From assembly GCF_963678975.1 (NCBI RefSeq), contig NC_089275.1, forward strand, positions 825,001-889,000: a DNA stretch of 64,000 nt, read 5' to 3'. This DNA comes from Dysidea avara (taxonomy: Eukaryota > Porifera > Demospongiae > Dictyoceratida > Dysideidae). A model generated the notes under the pieces. That model made no database searches, was not told the origin of the DNA, and saw only the letters and a list, made by a program, of their open reading frames with translations. The position numbers and the translations under genes were made by a program. Shown here piece after piece: positions 32,161 through 45,385 of this stretch (its first letter is position 1; each line of letters opens with the position of its first letter).

Positions 32161-32372
32161 ACAAGAGGCAAAGAATGACAGGAAGTTGGGTCATTATCAC
32201 ATTTAATCAGGCAATGCCCTCACTGCACTAAGTGAAAGTATGGTCTACTGGAATAATTTACAAATGCTAACACTACAAAGAATACAATAAAGGAAACTAA
32301 TGTTGTAAGTGTCTAATGTACCACATGTATGGTAAACGTTGTTGACAATGTTTACATACCATACCATTATAA

Positions 32373-32778
32373 TTAGTCTGGTATAGCCAACCTGCAAGCA
32401 TAGCGCGAGGGTCTGGTGACAGCTGCACTTGTGCCACTCTTACCAAAAACTGGTGCGCCCAATCAAATCACTCATAACGGCATTCTATGATGTGATTTCC
32501 TCTATAGCCAGTCTCGAATTAATTCACAGATGCTATGCAGCTGAAACATTGACAGGCAACAGTACACAACATCCTCTCTAGTAAGTTTGTTATATATCAA
32601 TTCTACATCTAGCATAAATGTAGGAGTTTGTCTCCATTCAAGTGTCACCATCATATGGTAACCGAAAAGTGTTGATGTGTTTACATGCTCATTTTTGAAA
32701 TTCATTGCATTCCATTTGCACAGGTGTTTAATGCGGCTGTCACCAGACCCTTGTGTGTCACTCATATGCCAGACTAGG
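32373..32778. mobile_element. Small TIR element
   Basis: Left arm 32,373-32,436 (TTAGTCTGGTATA ... GAGGGTCTGGTGACAGC) and right arm 32,718-32,778 (GCTGTCACCAGACCC ... CATATGCCAGACTA) are inverted repeats of about 60 bases, giving an element of about 400 bases. It encodes nothing recognisable. Confidence 0.65.
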
Positions 32779-32789
32779 CAATAACAACC

Positions 32790-35700
32790 CAGCTAGGTAA
32801 GGTGCAACAGGCAATCACCCCTCACAGTTGAGGGTAACAAAGTGACTGTTCTAAATATATTATAGCATGTAAAGCAGTCTTGGGGTCAAAGGGTCAAATA
32901 CACTTTCCAAACTGTTTAAATACAACTTTAAATACTTTGTTAATATTAAGTTTTCCAAGTGACTTGACTACTTAATTGTATATCTACACTATACACATGC
33001 TATCTTCTTAGCCTGACCACTTTTTTGGGCCTTGCTACGACTCTGCCAAGGCTGTAGCAAGCGTCCAGCTGGTCCAGTTTTGGTCAGCAGCCACTTGGAA
33101 TTTTGTTAAATATTGAGATAGTCTAATAGAGCAGTCAATACAGTATCTCTAATAGAGCAGTCAGATATACAGCCTGTAGGTTTCAGTTACCAATCTCACA
33201 ATTGCATTGATTGTTCCAGTCAGAGTTGCTTCTAAATTCAGTCTTAGAGCGCTAAATTTTTCCTGTGGGGACATTCCTTCAGTTCCCCTAGTTTGGCATG
33301 CTACATTGCTGAATTAAGGAATTAAATGTTAGGTTTCTGCCGATGACCGGATAAAGATTTTTTTTAAATCGCCAAAACTCAAAATTTAGTCTACCTCACT
33401 GCCTGACCACATTCACAAACCTAGAGGCCAAACGAAGCAGCACATGGCCACCATTTTACACCACAATAGCAAACTCTCCAGTGGGATATTGGGGTTCCGA
33501 TGAGTGTAGGCCCTCTGCACCTTGTGTTTTCTTTTATCTTCAATAAGGCTGCTTGTCTTCTTTTTTCCTACAAAACCATATCAAGGCATTAGTTTTCCAT
33601 ATCATCACATTCTTACAGCAGCATATTTAGATGCCAAAGAATTATTTTAAAGCTGGATTTCAGAAGCGCTTCAATCCTGGCACTACTGTAAGAGGTATAC
33701 TAGCTAGATATCTGCAACTTTGCAATTGGGATCCCATTCGTGATAGGTTCGCGACCACACCCATCAAAGAAAGATCTTAATGGTCTAGCTAGCTGTACAC
33801 CCCTTGGCTGACTTACTGATTGATACTCTAATACAACAGTCACTCTAATACAACAGTCATGTGTGATATTCTAATAGAACAGTCACAAGTTACATTGTAG
33901 CTAGCTGTGCTACAACAAAAACTAAACAAACTAGTTTTTTAAACAGTTGGTAATTTAAAAATAAAGTAGGGATCTGTGCAATAAAAAGTAGTGAAACAAG
34001 ATATGAATGATGGTATTACAGCATAGCTCGGTGAGAAAGTCCCTGCTTTGGCACATTTTTACTTCATTTATAAATTAACAATTTTTAAAATACTAGTAAC
34101 AATGCTTATGAGCATGCTTACTCCATATTAGTGATTCTTGCAATAGTGTCTGCTACCATTGTGCTGTCCTTTGTTCTGCTGCAGTAAATACTTTTTTGTC
34201 ATTACAGGTACTCCAAGTACTAACATGTTACTAACCTACAATGACCACCTCCAGTGGACATGCTACAGCAACGTTGGCCTGCCAGTAAGGGTTCACTGTC
34301 AAGCCATTCATCTTCAATGATGTGTGAGGTGTGAATACTTTATTACAGTTGGAGCAATGGATGGTAAGTGTTGATGTTAGTCCATCATGATGTGTATCAT
34401 GTATTGTTACAGTGACCTGGTTAACTGGAGAATTGCTGCTGAAGAAGTGATATGGCTTACGACAACTTGCACATGATCATGGAGATGTACCATTCAATGG
34501 TGGTTTTAGTTTACCTAGTATCAATATCATAAGTTTTTTAGGGAGTTTCCTTTTCTGGAATTCTTCAAACTTTCTTTTTATAACATGATGTGTTTGAGTT
34601 TTTTTATCAGTATACAGTTATAATTCACCTTAGAAGCCAGCAGAACTCAGTGGAATACTTTTGCATCTAACAAGCACTTGTAAATGAATGACATGAGCAG
34701 CTGATGTGGGTATCTGTTGCACAATATGCATGCGTAAATATGGCAGTTCCACAATGTAAGCTGTCTTGCCAAAAATACTGATTATCAACCACTTTATCTG
34801 TTTGTTAGAGCCATTGGTCTGCAAATGCTCAAGGATAGACTAGCCTATTTTTGAGTATAATCTGCTTCTCGCTCTTAGGCATCATAACATGTCACAACAA
34901 ACACAGTGGTGTCTTAATATGAAACTGGCCAAGGAATGAATATAGTATTGTTACAGTTAAAATTTCTTGTCAGTTCCTCAACAGTTGCTCTCTTTGAAGG
35001 CAGTGCATATGAGATGCTAAGGGGAATGCGTAGCTTTGCCAATTTGGAACACTCTGAAATAACATAGCAGAAATAAACCTCTGATAGCTCTACTAAATGG
35101 AAAAGAGTAAGCATGTTTGATGTACACCTTGATCAGAAACAAACTATAGCTAATTAGCAAACCACTGAATGTGTGACATAGCCCATAGTTCCCAATTGTA
35201 TGTGATGAATGTTGCTTACTGGTTTATGGTAACTCTGAGCTATGTGAGTAACACAATAGCTCAGGAAAGACTACTGCATGCTATTGAGAATTACAGCACA
35301 CATAATAAAGCACAGTAAGTATAAAATACACACTGAGTTGGCCAGTAAGATACTAGACACTATACCAAATAGGTTGTAGCTATTTGACAATCATTGTTCA
35401 TAATGAGGATGATATATGAACAAGACCTATAGTCAAGTGTTTCCTTTGTAAGTTCTAATAGAGCCAGTAAAACTGGTGTTCCTGTGACCATAAATTGATT
35501 GACTGCACCGCAATATACATTAGACTTGCAGTGATCTACTTCATGGAACTTTGTTGTAGCTTAATAAAATGGTAACAACACTATTGAATTCTTAATGATT
35601 ACAGCTAGTGTTTGACTTGGTGTTAACAATACTAATTGTATATGTAACAATATAACAATGTATAGTGGAACTAGAAAAGAGCCAGAACTGGTACCGATAG

Positions 35701-36140
35701 TACCTGTTGAAGAGTGCAATGGTGAGGAAGGTGGTGATAAATGTAGTCGGTGACTATCGGTAACTAATTGTAGATTGTACATAGGAAGCAGCAACAACCA
35801 GGAAAACCCACAGCAGTCTGTTAGGAACTCATCAATTATAATTATGTAGATGGCAACAGTAAATGGGTCCAAAAGTCATATAATTGTATGGCACATGTAT
35901 GTCTCACCTGCAGAGCACTGTTTGCTACTAGGCACGCCGCATGCAGATTCATGGTCTGTTCACATAGCCATAGGCAAATACTCTAATAGAACAGTCAGTT
36001 GACTGCAGTGGTCCCATGTGTTGCCTGTAACTTATTAAACAGACAAAGAAAATGCAATAACTATAGAAATTTGTTGAATTCTTATGCTTATCATGATCAT
36101 CTCACCATTAACACCATAGTAGGTTTTGCCCTGGTTTATG
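32790..36140. other. Gene-free stretch with dispersed short motif copies
   Basis: No coding region was recognised. The stretch holds most copies of the CTCTAATAGAGCAGTCA-type motif: about 33,121-33,141, 33,146-33,167, 33,820-33,860 (two adjacent variants), 33,870-33,893 and 35,979-36,001. Confidence 0.5.
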
Positions 36141-36149
36141 TCACAAAGA

Positions 36150-37460
36150 AGAAGTTATTTTATAGAGAGTTCAGCTACAAAGAAACCATCATGTAGAGAG
36201 TTCAGCTGCAAACAAATCACCTGTAGAGAGTTCAGCTACAAACAAATCTCCCTGTAGAGAGATCAGTTAGAAGAAGTTTCCTTGTAGAGAGTTCAGCTAC
36301 AAACAAATCACCCTGTAGAAAGATCAGCTAGAAGTAGTCACCTTGTAGAGAGTTCAGTTACAAAGAAACCATCATGTAGAGAGTTCAGCTACAAACTAGT
36401 GACCTTGTAGAGACATCAGCTAAAATAAACTACCTTGTACAGAGTTCAGCTACAAAGAAACCATCATGTAGAGCCTCGCTCCAGGTATGTTCACAAGCCA
36501 TCTTTGGCAGGTTTTAGTAAACCTATACTTTTTGAAACCTACCAACAATGGTTCAGGAACATACCTCTGTAGACAGTTCAGCTGCAAACAAATCGCCTGT
36601 AGAGAGTTCAGCTACAAACAAATCTCCCTGTAGAGAGATTAGTTAGAAGAAGTTTCCTTGTAGAGAGTTCAGCTACAAACAAATCACCCTGTAGAAAGAT
36701 CTGCTAGAAGAAGTCACCTTGTAGAGAGTTCAGTTACAAAGAAACCACCATATAGAGAGTTCAGCTACAAACTAGTGACCTTGTAGAGACATCAGTTACC
36801 TTGTAGAGAGTTCTGCTACAAAGAAACCATCATGTAGAGAGTTCAGCTGCAAACAAATCACCTGTAGAGAGTTCAGCCACAAACAAATCTCCCTGTAGAG
36901 AGATCAGCTAGAAGAAGTTTCTTTGTAGAGGGTTCAGCTACAAACAAATCACCTTGTAGAAAGATCAGCTAGAAGGAGTCACCTTGTAGAGAGTTCAGTT
37001 ACAAAGAAATCATAATGTAGAGAGTTCAGCTACAAACAAATCACCTGTAGAGAGTTCAGCTACAAACAAATCTCCCTGTAGAAAGATCAGCTAGAAGAAG
37101 TTACCTTGTAGAGAGTTCAGCTTCAAAGAAATCATCCTGTAGGAAATTCAGCCACAAACAAATTGCCCTGTGGAAAGATTAGTTAGAAGAAGTTACCTTG
37201 TAGAGAGTTCAGCTACAAAGAAAACAAATCACCTGCACAGAATTCAGCTACAAACAAATCACCCTGTAGAGAGATCAGCTAGAAGAAGTTACCTTGTAGA
37301 TAGTTCAGCTACAAACAAATCACCCTGTAGAGAGATCAGCTAGAAGAAGTTACCTTGTAGCTAGATTATTCAGCTACTAACAATTCACCCTGTAGAGAGG
37401 GCATCAAGAAGAAGTCACCTTGTAGAGTGTTCAGTTACAAAGAAACCACCATGGAGAGTT
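36150..37460. repeat. Minisatellite with two-monomer organisation
   Basis: About 1.3 kb of tandem units of 30-31 bases. Monomer A reads TGTAGAGAGTTCAGCTACAA with CAAATCAC, and monomer B reads TGTAGAGAGATCAGCTAGAA with GAAGTTAC. In much of the array A and B alternate, giving a unit of about 61 bases. Stop codons occur in all frames, so it is not coding. A separate hairpin interrupts it at 36,482-36,566. Confidence 0.9.
36482..36566. repeat. Hairpin inserted in the minisatellite
   Basis: AGGTATGTTC near 36,484 pairs with GAACATACCT near 36,557, and CCATCTTTGGCAGGTTT pairs imperfectly with AAACCTACCAACAATGG, forming an 83-base stem-loop unrelated to the surrounding repeat units. Confidence 0.7.
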
Positions 37461-38041
37461 CTGTAATAAATATATGTATTATATATATAATTTGTACATT
37501 TACTGATAAAATCAGAAATATTTAAAGTACATCTGCTTCATCTTTTCTTCTTCCTGTGGTAAAGAAGAAAAAGACAGGTTAAAAAAGTCCCAAAGCCGGC
37601 CGGTGGTATACAAATACAAAAAGAAATGAAATCTAATCTAAAACAGCCAAGCTGTAAAAAAACAGTGCGGCCCTCAAAAAGGCTATGGTGAAAAAAGATG
37701 TGAAATCCAAGGTGGCGGCCAAGAAATGGCTGTGATGGTAGGTTAATGGTAAAAATTTTAATAACAGCAATTTAGGTGAATCTTTTGCCAAGACCAAGCG
37801 GCACAAAAATTCACCTGAATTGGCAAAATTCGAGGCAAAATCAGAATCACTACGAACAAAACTAAATAAAAAGTAATCACAAATAAATTTTAAAAATGCT
37901 TACCATCACTGCATGGCCACTGAGCTGGCGAGGCTCTGGGTTAGCTATCGCACTATTGCTCGCTGCTCGCTAGGCTACTGGTATCTCAAATTAGACACAG
38001 CTAGCTACACGTCGCCTCGCACGTCTCGGACCACGTTCTAT

Positions 38042-39069
38042 CGCCCACGCGCAAGAAGTGGTTGACAGTGAAAAAACAGTGTATAAGTATCATACAACTG
38101 TTTAAATATATACGTTCTTTGATATTGTATATGCATTAGTTTGCCAGTGATAGTTATAAACGGCGAAAAGAATGTAATGAATTGCCCGCCCACGCCCAAT
38201 TTGCGCCTTCGTTAAAATGGCCTTGCTCAAAGACGATTAAATGTCTATGACATAGTTTTCTGTATAAATACTTTGGTTTGTTTATCATGCTGTAATATTG
38301 TGCTGCTGTGTTATGCTATAATAATATTAATGCTTATATTATTTAATGATGTTTGTTTCTATTACTTTAGTGCACGGTGGGAGGTGGAAGCGTCCATGAT
38401 GATGATTGGGTAATGTGCAAAACTGCAAATAAGGTGAGTGTATGCTTTGTAAAAGAAGCCCACGTAGCTGTGCAGGGCTCATCTTCTGTACAGATCAGCT
38501 TCTGTATAGTCTTTCATTATTTTATTTTTCCCGGTAGCCAACGCCCACGCAAAACACAGAAATGGTGTACCAGAGGGGTTGCCAACGCCCACGCAAAGCA
38601 CCCAACTGGCGTATACGAGACTCCCAATCGTAATGTATTTTTAAAAGCATTTAGTGATATTGCTAACTAGTAACTACCTGTACAGTTGTTGATCTACATC
38701 TTGTTCTAGTTATTCATGATCGATCATTGTCTACTTTGTTAAACTCACTTTCTCCATTATTTTTACATGATTTAGGATTTGGTTTCTAATATATTTGTGT
38801 ATTTCTGATTGGATTTCTCACATAGCATACAAGAGTCCCAAGGCATTGGCTACCCCTCGCTTTTTACCAATAGCCAGTTCATCTTTAGTTGACAAAGATA
38901 GTGTGACCATCTAATTATGATATTACAAACTAAATTAAATTCTTGATCACAGATACACATTTCCCTTGTTGCTATATGTGGCACACCACAAAATTAACCA
39001 ATGTAAACAACCATTACCATACCTTGTAGTGTTTTATTTTTATGTGAATATGTAGTGAAGTGTGTGTGT

Positions 39070-39104
<35 letters not shown>

Positions 39105-39412
39105 AGTGTGTGTGTGTAGTGTGTGTGTGTGTGTGTAGTGTGTGCGTGATAAAGATTTTTTTAAATTCACCAATTTAAATGTGACTGTTTTTTCCACTGG
39201 TTTATACGTTGGAGAACTGCAAACAAATAACTTGAAATTTTTATAATGACCATTTTTCAAAATATTTATTTGATTACATGTACAAAATACAAAGATGTAT
39301 CACGTGATCAAAAAAAGTTATTAGCATGACGTACAAGGACTATTGACCATTGAAATGTTGATGAATTAAACATTCAAGAACGTAATACTTCTCCATTGCA
39401 ACTCGCCCACGC
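38042..39412 (-). promoter_or_regulatory. Cluster of five GCGTGGGCG motifs
   Basis: The 9-mer CGCCCACGC occurs at 38,042-38,050, 38,187-38,195, 38,542-38,550, 38,586-38,594 and 39,404-39,412, all on the plus strand; its complement, GCGTGGGCG, is the classic EGR/Zif268 site. Two copies sit in a short local duplication (CCAACGCCCACGCAAA). Regulatory use is inference only. Confidence 0.4.
39060..39150. repeat. (GT)n microsatellite with GTGTAGT interruptions
   Basis: A run of TG dinucleotides broken by several GTAGTG variants. Confidence 0.9.
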
Positions 39413-39849
39413 AATATAACGCGCGCGTCATTAATAATCAGTGCTCAGCCAGGGTATGCGACTATTGGATTGAGATGGTGATTTTTATAAAATTATTTGT
39501 ACCGTGTAAAACGTTCGTCACGAACGGTATAGCTAACTGAAGTATTCAAGAAAGGATAGATCTAGCCTGGTATAACCTGGAATCGTTAAAAAGTTCGCGC
39601 CTGGATTGTTGGGGTGAGCCAATATTTTCATTGCCAATGGTTCTATGTGTAATGTTAAACCCCCTACTTTGTACCATGAAGAAGGTCGTATTAAACTGTT
39701 ACATTTTACGTGAAAGTAGATGTCATGCTGGCCATTCCTGCTAGAACCTGGAAAAGGTTTAAAAGTTATCTGACGCTCCATAACAGAGCCTTGAAAACCT
39801 GCTTCCAGTGTAGACGCGTGTATCTTGCCAATAAAATTTTTTTTATTAA

Positions 39850-41540
39850 AAGTCGCTTAATTGTTGGATATGTTATCTAGTATGCCTGTTCCCTCCTTTG
39901 TGTCTGAAGATGGTATTTGTGATATTGACATAACAGAGTCAACAGTTCTTCAGAAGCTACTTGAGCTCAAGGTTAACAAAGCTCCTGGCCCAGATGGTAT
40001 ACATTCTTATGTCTTAAAAGCTTGTGCTAACACACTTTATGTACCTTTAACCATTCTGTATTCTCAATCCTTATCTAGTGGTGTCCTCCCTGATGAGTGG
40101 AAACAGGAACACGTTGTTCCTGTTTTTAAAAAGGGTCAAAGAAACTAAGCTTCCAACTACAGGCCAATTAGTTTGACATCTTTAGTTGTTAAGATCCTGG
40201 AATCTATTATACATTCTGAAATGTTAACCTTTCTTGATGGGCAAGGCATACTTAATGGTGAGCAACACGGTTTTGTTAACAGGAAGTCCTGTTTTACTAA
40301 CTTGTTATCAACTTTTGAAGAGTGGACTTCTGCTTTGGATCGAGGATTTGGCATTGATGTCATATTTCTAGACTACAGTAAGGCATTTGATTCTGTACCT
40401 CATCATAGATTGATCTCCAAGTTGGAAGCATTTGGTGTTCGTGGTAATTTGTCTTTGTGGCTATCAAACTTTCTTTCCAACCGCTTCCAGAGAGTTGTGT
40501 TGAATGGTCACTTGTCGTCTTGGGCTCAGGTGGTGAGTGGAGTCCCCCAGGGGTCTATTTTAGGGCCCTTGTTGTTTATATTATATGTTAATGACATCCC
40601 AGACCTTATTGAAAATAATGTAAGAATGTTTGCTGATGATACAAAAATTTATTCTGTTATTCATAGCTTTGACGATCACCTTAGGCTGCAAAGTGATGTT
40701 GACCGATTGTTGCAGTGGTCTCACACATGGTTGCTTCGGTTCAATATAGCTAAATGTAAGCTGATGCGGATTGGTAACTCTGCTCCGTTCACCTACTCTA
40801 TGCTGGACAGTTCCACCAACTTACCCTTTGAAATCACAGAAGTGCAAGAAGAAAAAGATCTTGGTATTTGGTGCACTGAAGACTTGAAACCATCTCTACA
40901 GTGTCGTAAGGCTGCAGCAAAAGCTATGCAAGTTCTTGGTTTGCTAAGAAGGTCCTTCAAACTTTTTTCTGTTGACTTGTTGACTTTTTGTACAAAATGT
41001 ATGTCAGACCTCACTTGGAGTATTGCATCCAGGTCTGGAGCCCTTACTTGGCGAAAGATATTGATCTCCTAGAGAAAATACAGAGACGTGCCACCAAGTT
41101 ATTACCTAGTTTATTTGATTTACCATACGAAACTCGTCTAGAGAGACTTGGTTTATATTCACTGTATTGTAGACGTCAAAGGGGAGATCTAATTGAGACC
41201 TACAAGATATTGAATGGTTACTATGACATCAACCCTACCTCATTTTTCACTTTGAGTAATACGGATACCACCAGAGGTCACCACCGTAAACTCTTTAAAT
41301 TTCGATCTCGGCTGCTAGTGAGGCATAATTTTTTCACCAACAGAGTAGTTAATTTGTGGAATTCTCTTCCAGCAGATGTTATTTCTGCACCAACCGTGGC
41401 ATTGTTTAAGAAGAATCTTGATGATTATGGAGAACAACAAGATATGGGCACTCTCAAAGGCCTGCGGCCTAGCTTGACAGACTTGTACTGCCAAGCAATT
41501 TTTGTCCATTAATAATAATAATAATAATTATTATTATAAA
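39850..41540 (+). mobile_element. CR1/Jockey-like LINE, 5'-truncated
   Basis: Plus-strand non-LTR reverse transcriptase with KAPGPDGIHSYVL, HVVPVFKKGQ, NYRPISLTS, DVIFLDYSKAFDSVPHH, SGVPQGSILGPLLF, the catalytic FADD, then a thumb region and the tail NFFTNRVVNLWNSLPADV. The ORF1 and endonuclease regions are missing. It is broken by a TAA at 40,146 and a one-base shift near 40,990. The 3' end has an (AAT)n-rich tail at 41,511-41,538. It lies about 270 bases upstream of the RecQ-like gene start. Confidence 0.88.
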
Positions 41541-42000
41541 AAAGTCACTACACGTGTCAACTGCATAAAAATATTACTGTTTCAGTTGAACGCACAGGAA
41601 TTACGTTGTTCGCAACCACTTTGGTGCTTCTTAGTAAGTTTCTTTTATTGTTACTGCTTCGTTATTGTGACTACAGTATCGGCAGTGGGAAGATAACTTG
41701 GCAGAGCATCTCGCAGAGCATAGATTTATTTCATGTAGAAAGGTGTCAACGGAGGTGCGGATAGAGGATAAACATCAGTTTCCAATCCCTGGTGGGTGTA
41801 GTATCTATGGACAAGCTAACTTTGTTTGATCTGGGGTGTCCTTTTCCACAACGCAGTGGCTATTCGTCCGGCAGCCGGACACCACCTTTCTGCGCTATTC
41901 GTCCGGCACTTCCTGTTTGCACACGTGAGGGCTCACGTTGCGTTCAGGTTGAGGCGCACTATTAAAACAGAAGAGTCTTGGTTGGTTCTTGGACGAACTA

Positions 42001-45000
42001 TGGCCGTATCCTTCGAAGTTGGTGACACCTTCTCGTCCTATAAAGATTTGAAGAATCGTGTTGGACAGTTTGAAAAAATTTATTTCGTTCAGCTTGCCCA
42101 CAGGGATTCCAGGACATTGGCAGCTGCAGCTAAGAGGGTGCCTAAGGTAGTGGAGAAAGCAAATGAAGAGCTTGTGTATTACAGCATTGTGTTAACTTGT
42201 GTGCTTGGGGTAAAGAAGCACAAATGTGAAGGATCCGGTGTTAGACCAACACAAAAGTGAGTCCATGATCAGTGTCTGTAGTGTCAGTTATACAGAGCTC
42301 TCAACTGGTGGAAATCATTTTGAGTGAGAACATAAGTGAAAATGAGTGAGATTGGTATTAAAATGAGTGAGATTATGTAGAGGGCAGGAGACTCACCTGC
42401 ATTGTGTGAATCACACTCCTAAATGCAAAGGATTTTGCCTCTAGAGGGTCTGCATGGGGTATGTGAAAAGTTTGCAACTCAAGACATTCTTAGGTGCAAT
42501 TTTGATCGATAGTTCATGATTTTTGGACAAAAGATCAAACAGATTTTAATCACATACAGTAAGGGATTATATTGCATAATGTATATATACAGTAGCTATT
42601 ATATAATTCACTGTTTGCTGCTGTGTGCCCTGTTATATTCTGATGTTACTTTCTTCGAGGATTTAAGCCACACCACTTATGCAGGACTGCATTTATGACA
42701 AGGCTTTGTTTTGATTATAACAGATAATGACCTGAATGCAAACAGTAACAATACAGCATGGAAATGACTTAGTCTATAATAATTGCATGTTTAAAAATAA
42801 TGTGAAGTCAGTTAATTAGCTAGCTATAAGGTGTGTGCAATGAGTTCAATAATGGCTTCTGTTTACATGGCTTCTGTTGATCGTTGATGGCTGAACAACC
42901 CTAACATATGTGAATATAACCATAACAACCCTATGATATACCTGTCCTTACGAGTGATCATGTGATGCTAAGAAACGGCTGCTTTAGTTCGAGATTCATG
43001 CTTTGAGTCAGAGAAATTAATTCGTGAGTTTAGGTGTTGTGGGTGAGAGTGAGATTTTGCTTCAATTCGTGAGAGTTGAGAGCTCTGGTTATACTCTGAC
43101 TGAGTTTTTGTGTCTTGTGCATTGGCCAGAGGGTACATGACCAAATTTAATTGTGAAAATAGCCAATGGCTGATGGGTTGCTGTATTTGGTGGATCAACG
43201 GATCTCGTGATGAACATATTATTCTACTACTCATTGGATTATTGTGTAATACTAATTATTTTACTAATAATGACAAATGCTGCACCTTCATCGCTAAAAC
43301 GTCCACGCACCGTTTCAGATTTGTGACTGTCTCTGGGAAAACCGGTCTTATCACCCATTTAAAAGTATCGAGAAACGTCGGTTTTAAACATTCAGTGTGT
43401 TGTAGCTGGCCAATGGTGGTAGGTACGCATACCACATTTTCACACGTTTCACAGCAATTTCTTACCTTCCTGATCATCCACTGAAGAAGTAATCAGCAGC
43501 TAAGTTTCCCGCCATTTTAGATAGTTTTTAAACCGAGGTTGTCTGTATCAGGCGAGCTCCAGAAGGGTGGGAGGTGGGGGCCCTGGAAGGCGGGCAAGAT
43601 GGTGTTCAAAAATTGAAAAGAAACGTGCTGGGATGAACTGGGCCAAGTTATAGGCCATTCAGGGCTCAGAACTGGCTAAAATGAAAGGAAATTTACAGCG
43701 CAGGTCATTGTCCAATACCACGGAGCTGTACAGCCACACACAGCCATCACCTGGTTGGCCAGGGCTCCATCAAGACCCCAGACCACTCGTACGGCTCGCC
43801 ACTGTGCTCTGAAAAAACAGCCAGCAAAAGCAGACCACTTCAGTCTGGTTGACTGTGGCAGTGAAACTTGATAGTGCATTCATTAAGCTTTGTGTTTGTG
43901 TGAAAAAATCAAACTTCCTGTCTTGGGCAATAAGAACGGTTTTCGTAGATCCAGTCACATTTATGGATTTAGCTAGCTACGGAAACACAGATTAGATCCA
44001 CTACCTAGCTTTAAACACAAGTGTTTTAAAAAATATATTTTTAGTCTAGAGGATGAGACTAGGTACAGCCAGCCCATATCACAGCTGTAATCCTACAATC
44101 ATTCTATAATTTACCTTCTTTAGGCTTTATTCTCATGGGAGGAGAGTGTGCCGTGGCCCAGACCGCTGAAGTGAGTCAATTCACCAGCTTTCCTGTTAAG
44201 AATATTTGCTTCTATAAAGATTGTCAACAGTGTTAGCTTGCCAAGTTAACTTACTCAGGATGTATCAGGAGTCAGTAAAATCCAGTCTCCTCAAACACAT
44301 GCCTATCCATGGAAAACAATGTAGCTACTTGTGCAGCACCAGATAGTGGACTATATAGACTATGTACTGTATACATAAGTTTAATATGACCGCCATAGCT
44401 AGCTAAATCCGTAAATCTGAAACGGTGAGTACAGTTGAGAAGTTAAAATGAAGTGAGCAGTGTTTTGTCATTATACTAGTAAACTAATTATTATATCAAG
44501 AGTATTACAACACTGACAATGCTTACACATCTCCAATGAGCAGTGGAATATGTTCATCATCTGAACTGTCTACCCGTGATCTGTCAACCAATGATTCGCC
44601 CAATACAGCAACCCATAGCCGACTGCAATTTCTAATAGTTTATATACCATGTATATACTATTTTATGTTTCTGCTTTGCTGTATTTTGCAGGACAATCAA
44701 GCAAGGCTGTCCTGCTTCAGTGAAACTTTGCTTGACAGAAGATTGCCAGCAGCTCACAGTGTCTCGATGTCAATACATGAATGATGTCAATAAGGTTGTA
44801 ACTGATGTTGATTGTGTTGGTTGTGTATGACAGCACTAATGCATAAACTACTGTATAGAGAGAAACTTTGACAGGGGTAAACTTTAGTTAAATTGCATTT
44901 GGCAAAATAAAAACTTTGACTAATTCAAGCTCATGCAATGTTTAGCTATAAAGAAGCTAATCTGAGACGCTATGAGTAAATGGCGGATTTGGCTAAATCG

Positions 45001-45385
45001 CCAAATTTGTCAAAATTTCCCTCTATACAGTATTATTGGAGTTGTTGATACTATATACTTTTGTAACCTTTGGTTTGCCTGCACATTATTTATTTGTATA
45101 GTAAATTGAATTACAAACATATTGTTAAAACTGGCCTTGAAAGCCTATGAAATAGTGTGCTGTGTATTCTAAACCACTTTGCATGGTAAATACGAGTTTG
45201 CTGTGGATAATTACAGCTATTAAATTAAACAATTACAATGAAATTCCATTTTTTGCTAATAGGAGATGTACAGCCATTTACCAAGGTAAAGAAAGTTAAA
45301 CAGTGCAGAAAAGGATGAAGTGAAATTGCTTTTGGAGATGAACGTGAATGAGGGACTAATACAACAGTACTTAAGCTTATAGGAG
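42001..45385 (+). pseudogene. FAR1/ZSWIM-like DNA-binding part of a MULE-type transposase
   Basis: Exons 42,001-42,256, 44,692-44,794 and from 45,263. Phases fit: the first junction joins RPTQ to KTIKQGCPASVKLCLTEDCQ. The N-terminus has DTFSSYKDLKNRVGQFEKIY and VLGVKKHKCEGSG, a FAR1/WRKY-GCM-type zinc-binding pattern of Mutator-like transposases and ZSWIM relatives. The third exon continues as MYSHLPR, then RKLNSAEKDEVKLLLEMNVN, with a TAA (near 45,286) where family members usually have a coding residue. The DDE and SWIM regions are missing. The first exon starts eight bases inside the left TIR's inner edge, so the TIR probably supplies the promoter. Confidence 0.6.

Larger units (their letters stand above)
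37470..39840. other. Non-coding stretch with GCGTGGGCG motifs and a GT microsatellite
   Basis: No gene was established. A possible 61-base exon (38,371-38,431, GGGSVHDDDWVMCKTANK, flanked by TTTAG and GTGAGT) has no partner exons. The rest of the stretch is covered by the entries for the GCGTGGGCG cluster and the GT repeat. Confidence 0.45.

Noticed and set aside
36150-37460. Possible CRISPR-like array (short repeats with spacers)
   Set aside because: Units abut without unique spacers and vary gradually, and the setting is a eukaryotic genome, so it is a minisatellite.
38371-38431. Possible short exon with TTTAG acceptor and GTGAGT donor
   Set aside because: No second exon in a compatible phase could be found; the candidate at about 38,828-38,910 does not fit.
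39533-39781. 82-codon minus-strand open frame before the LINE
   Set aside because: No family resemblance, no splice structure and no partner exons. Left as unexplained.
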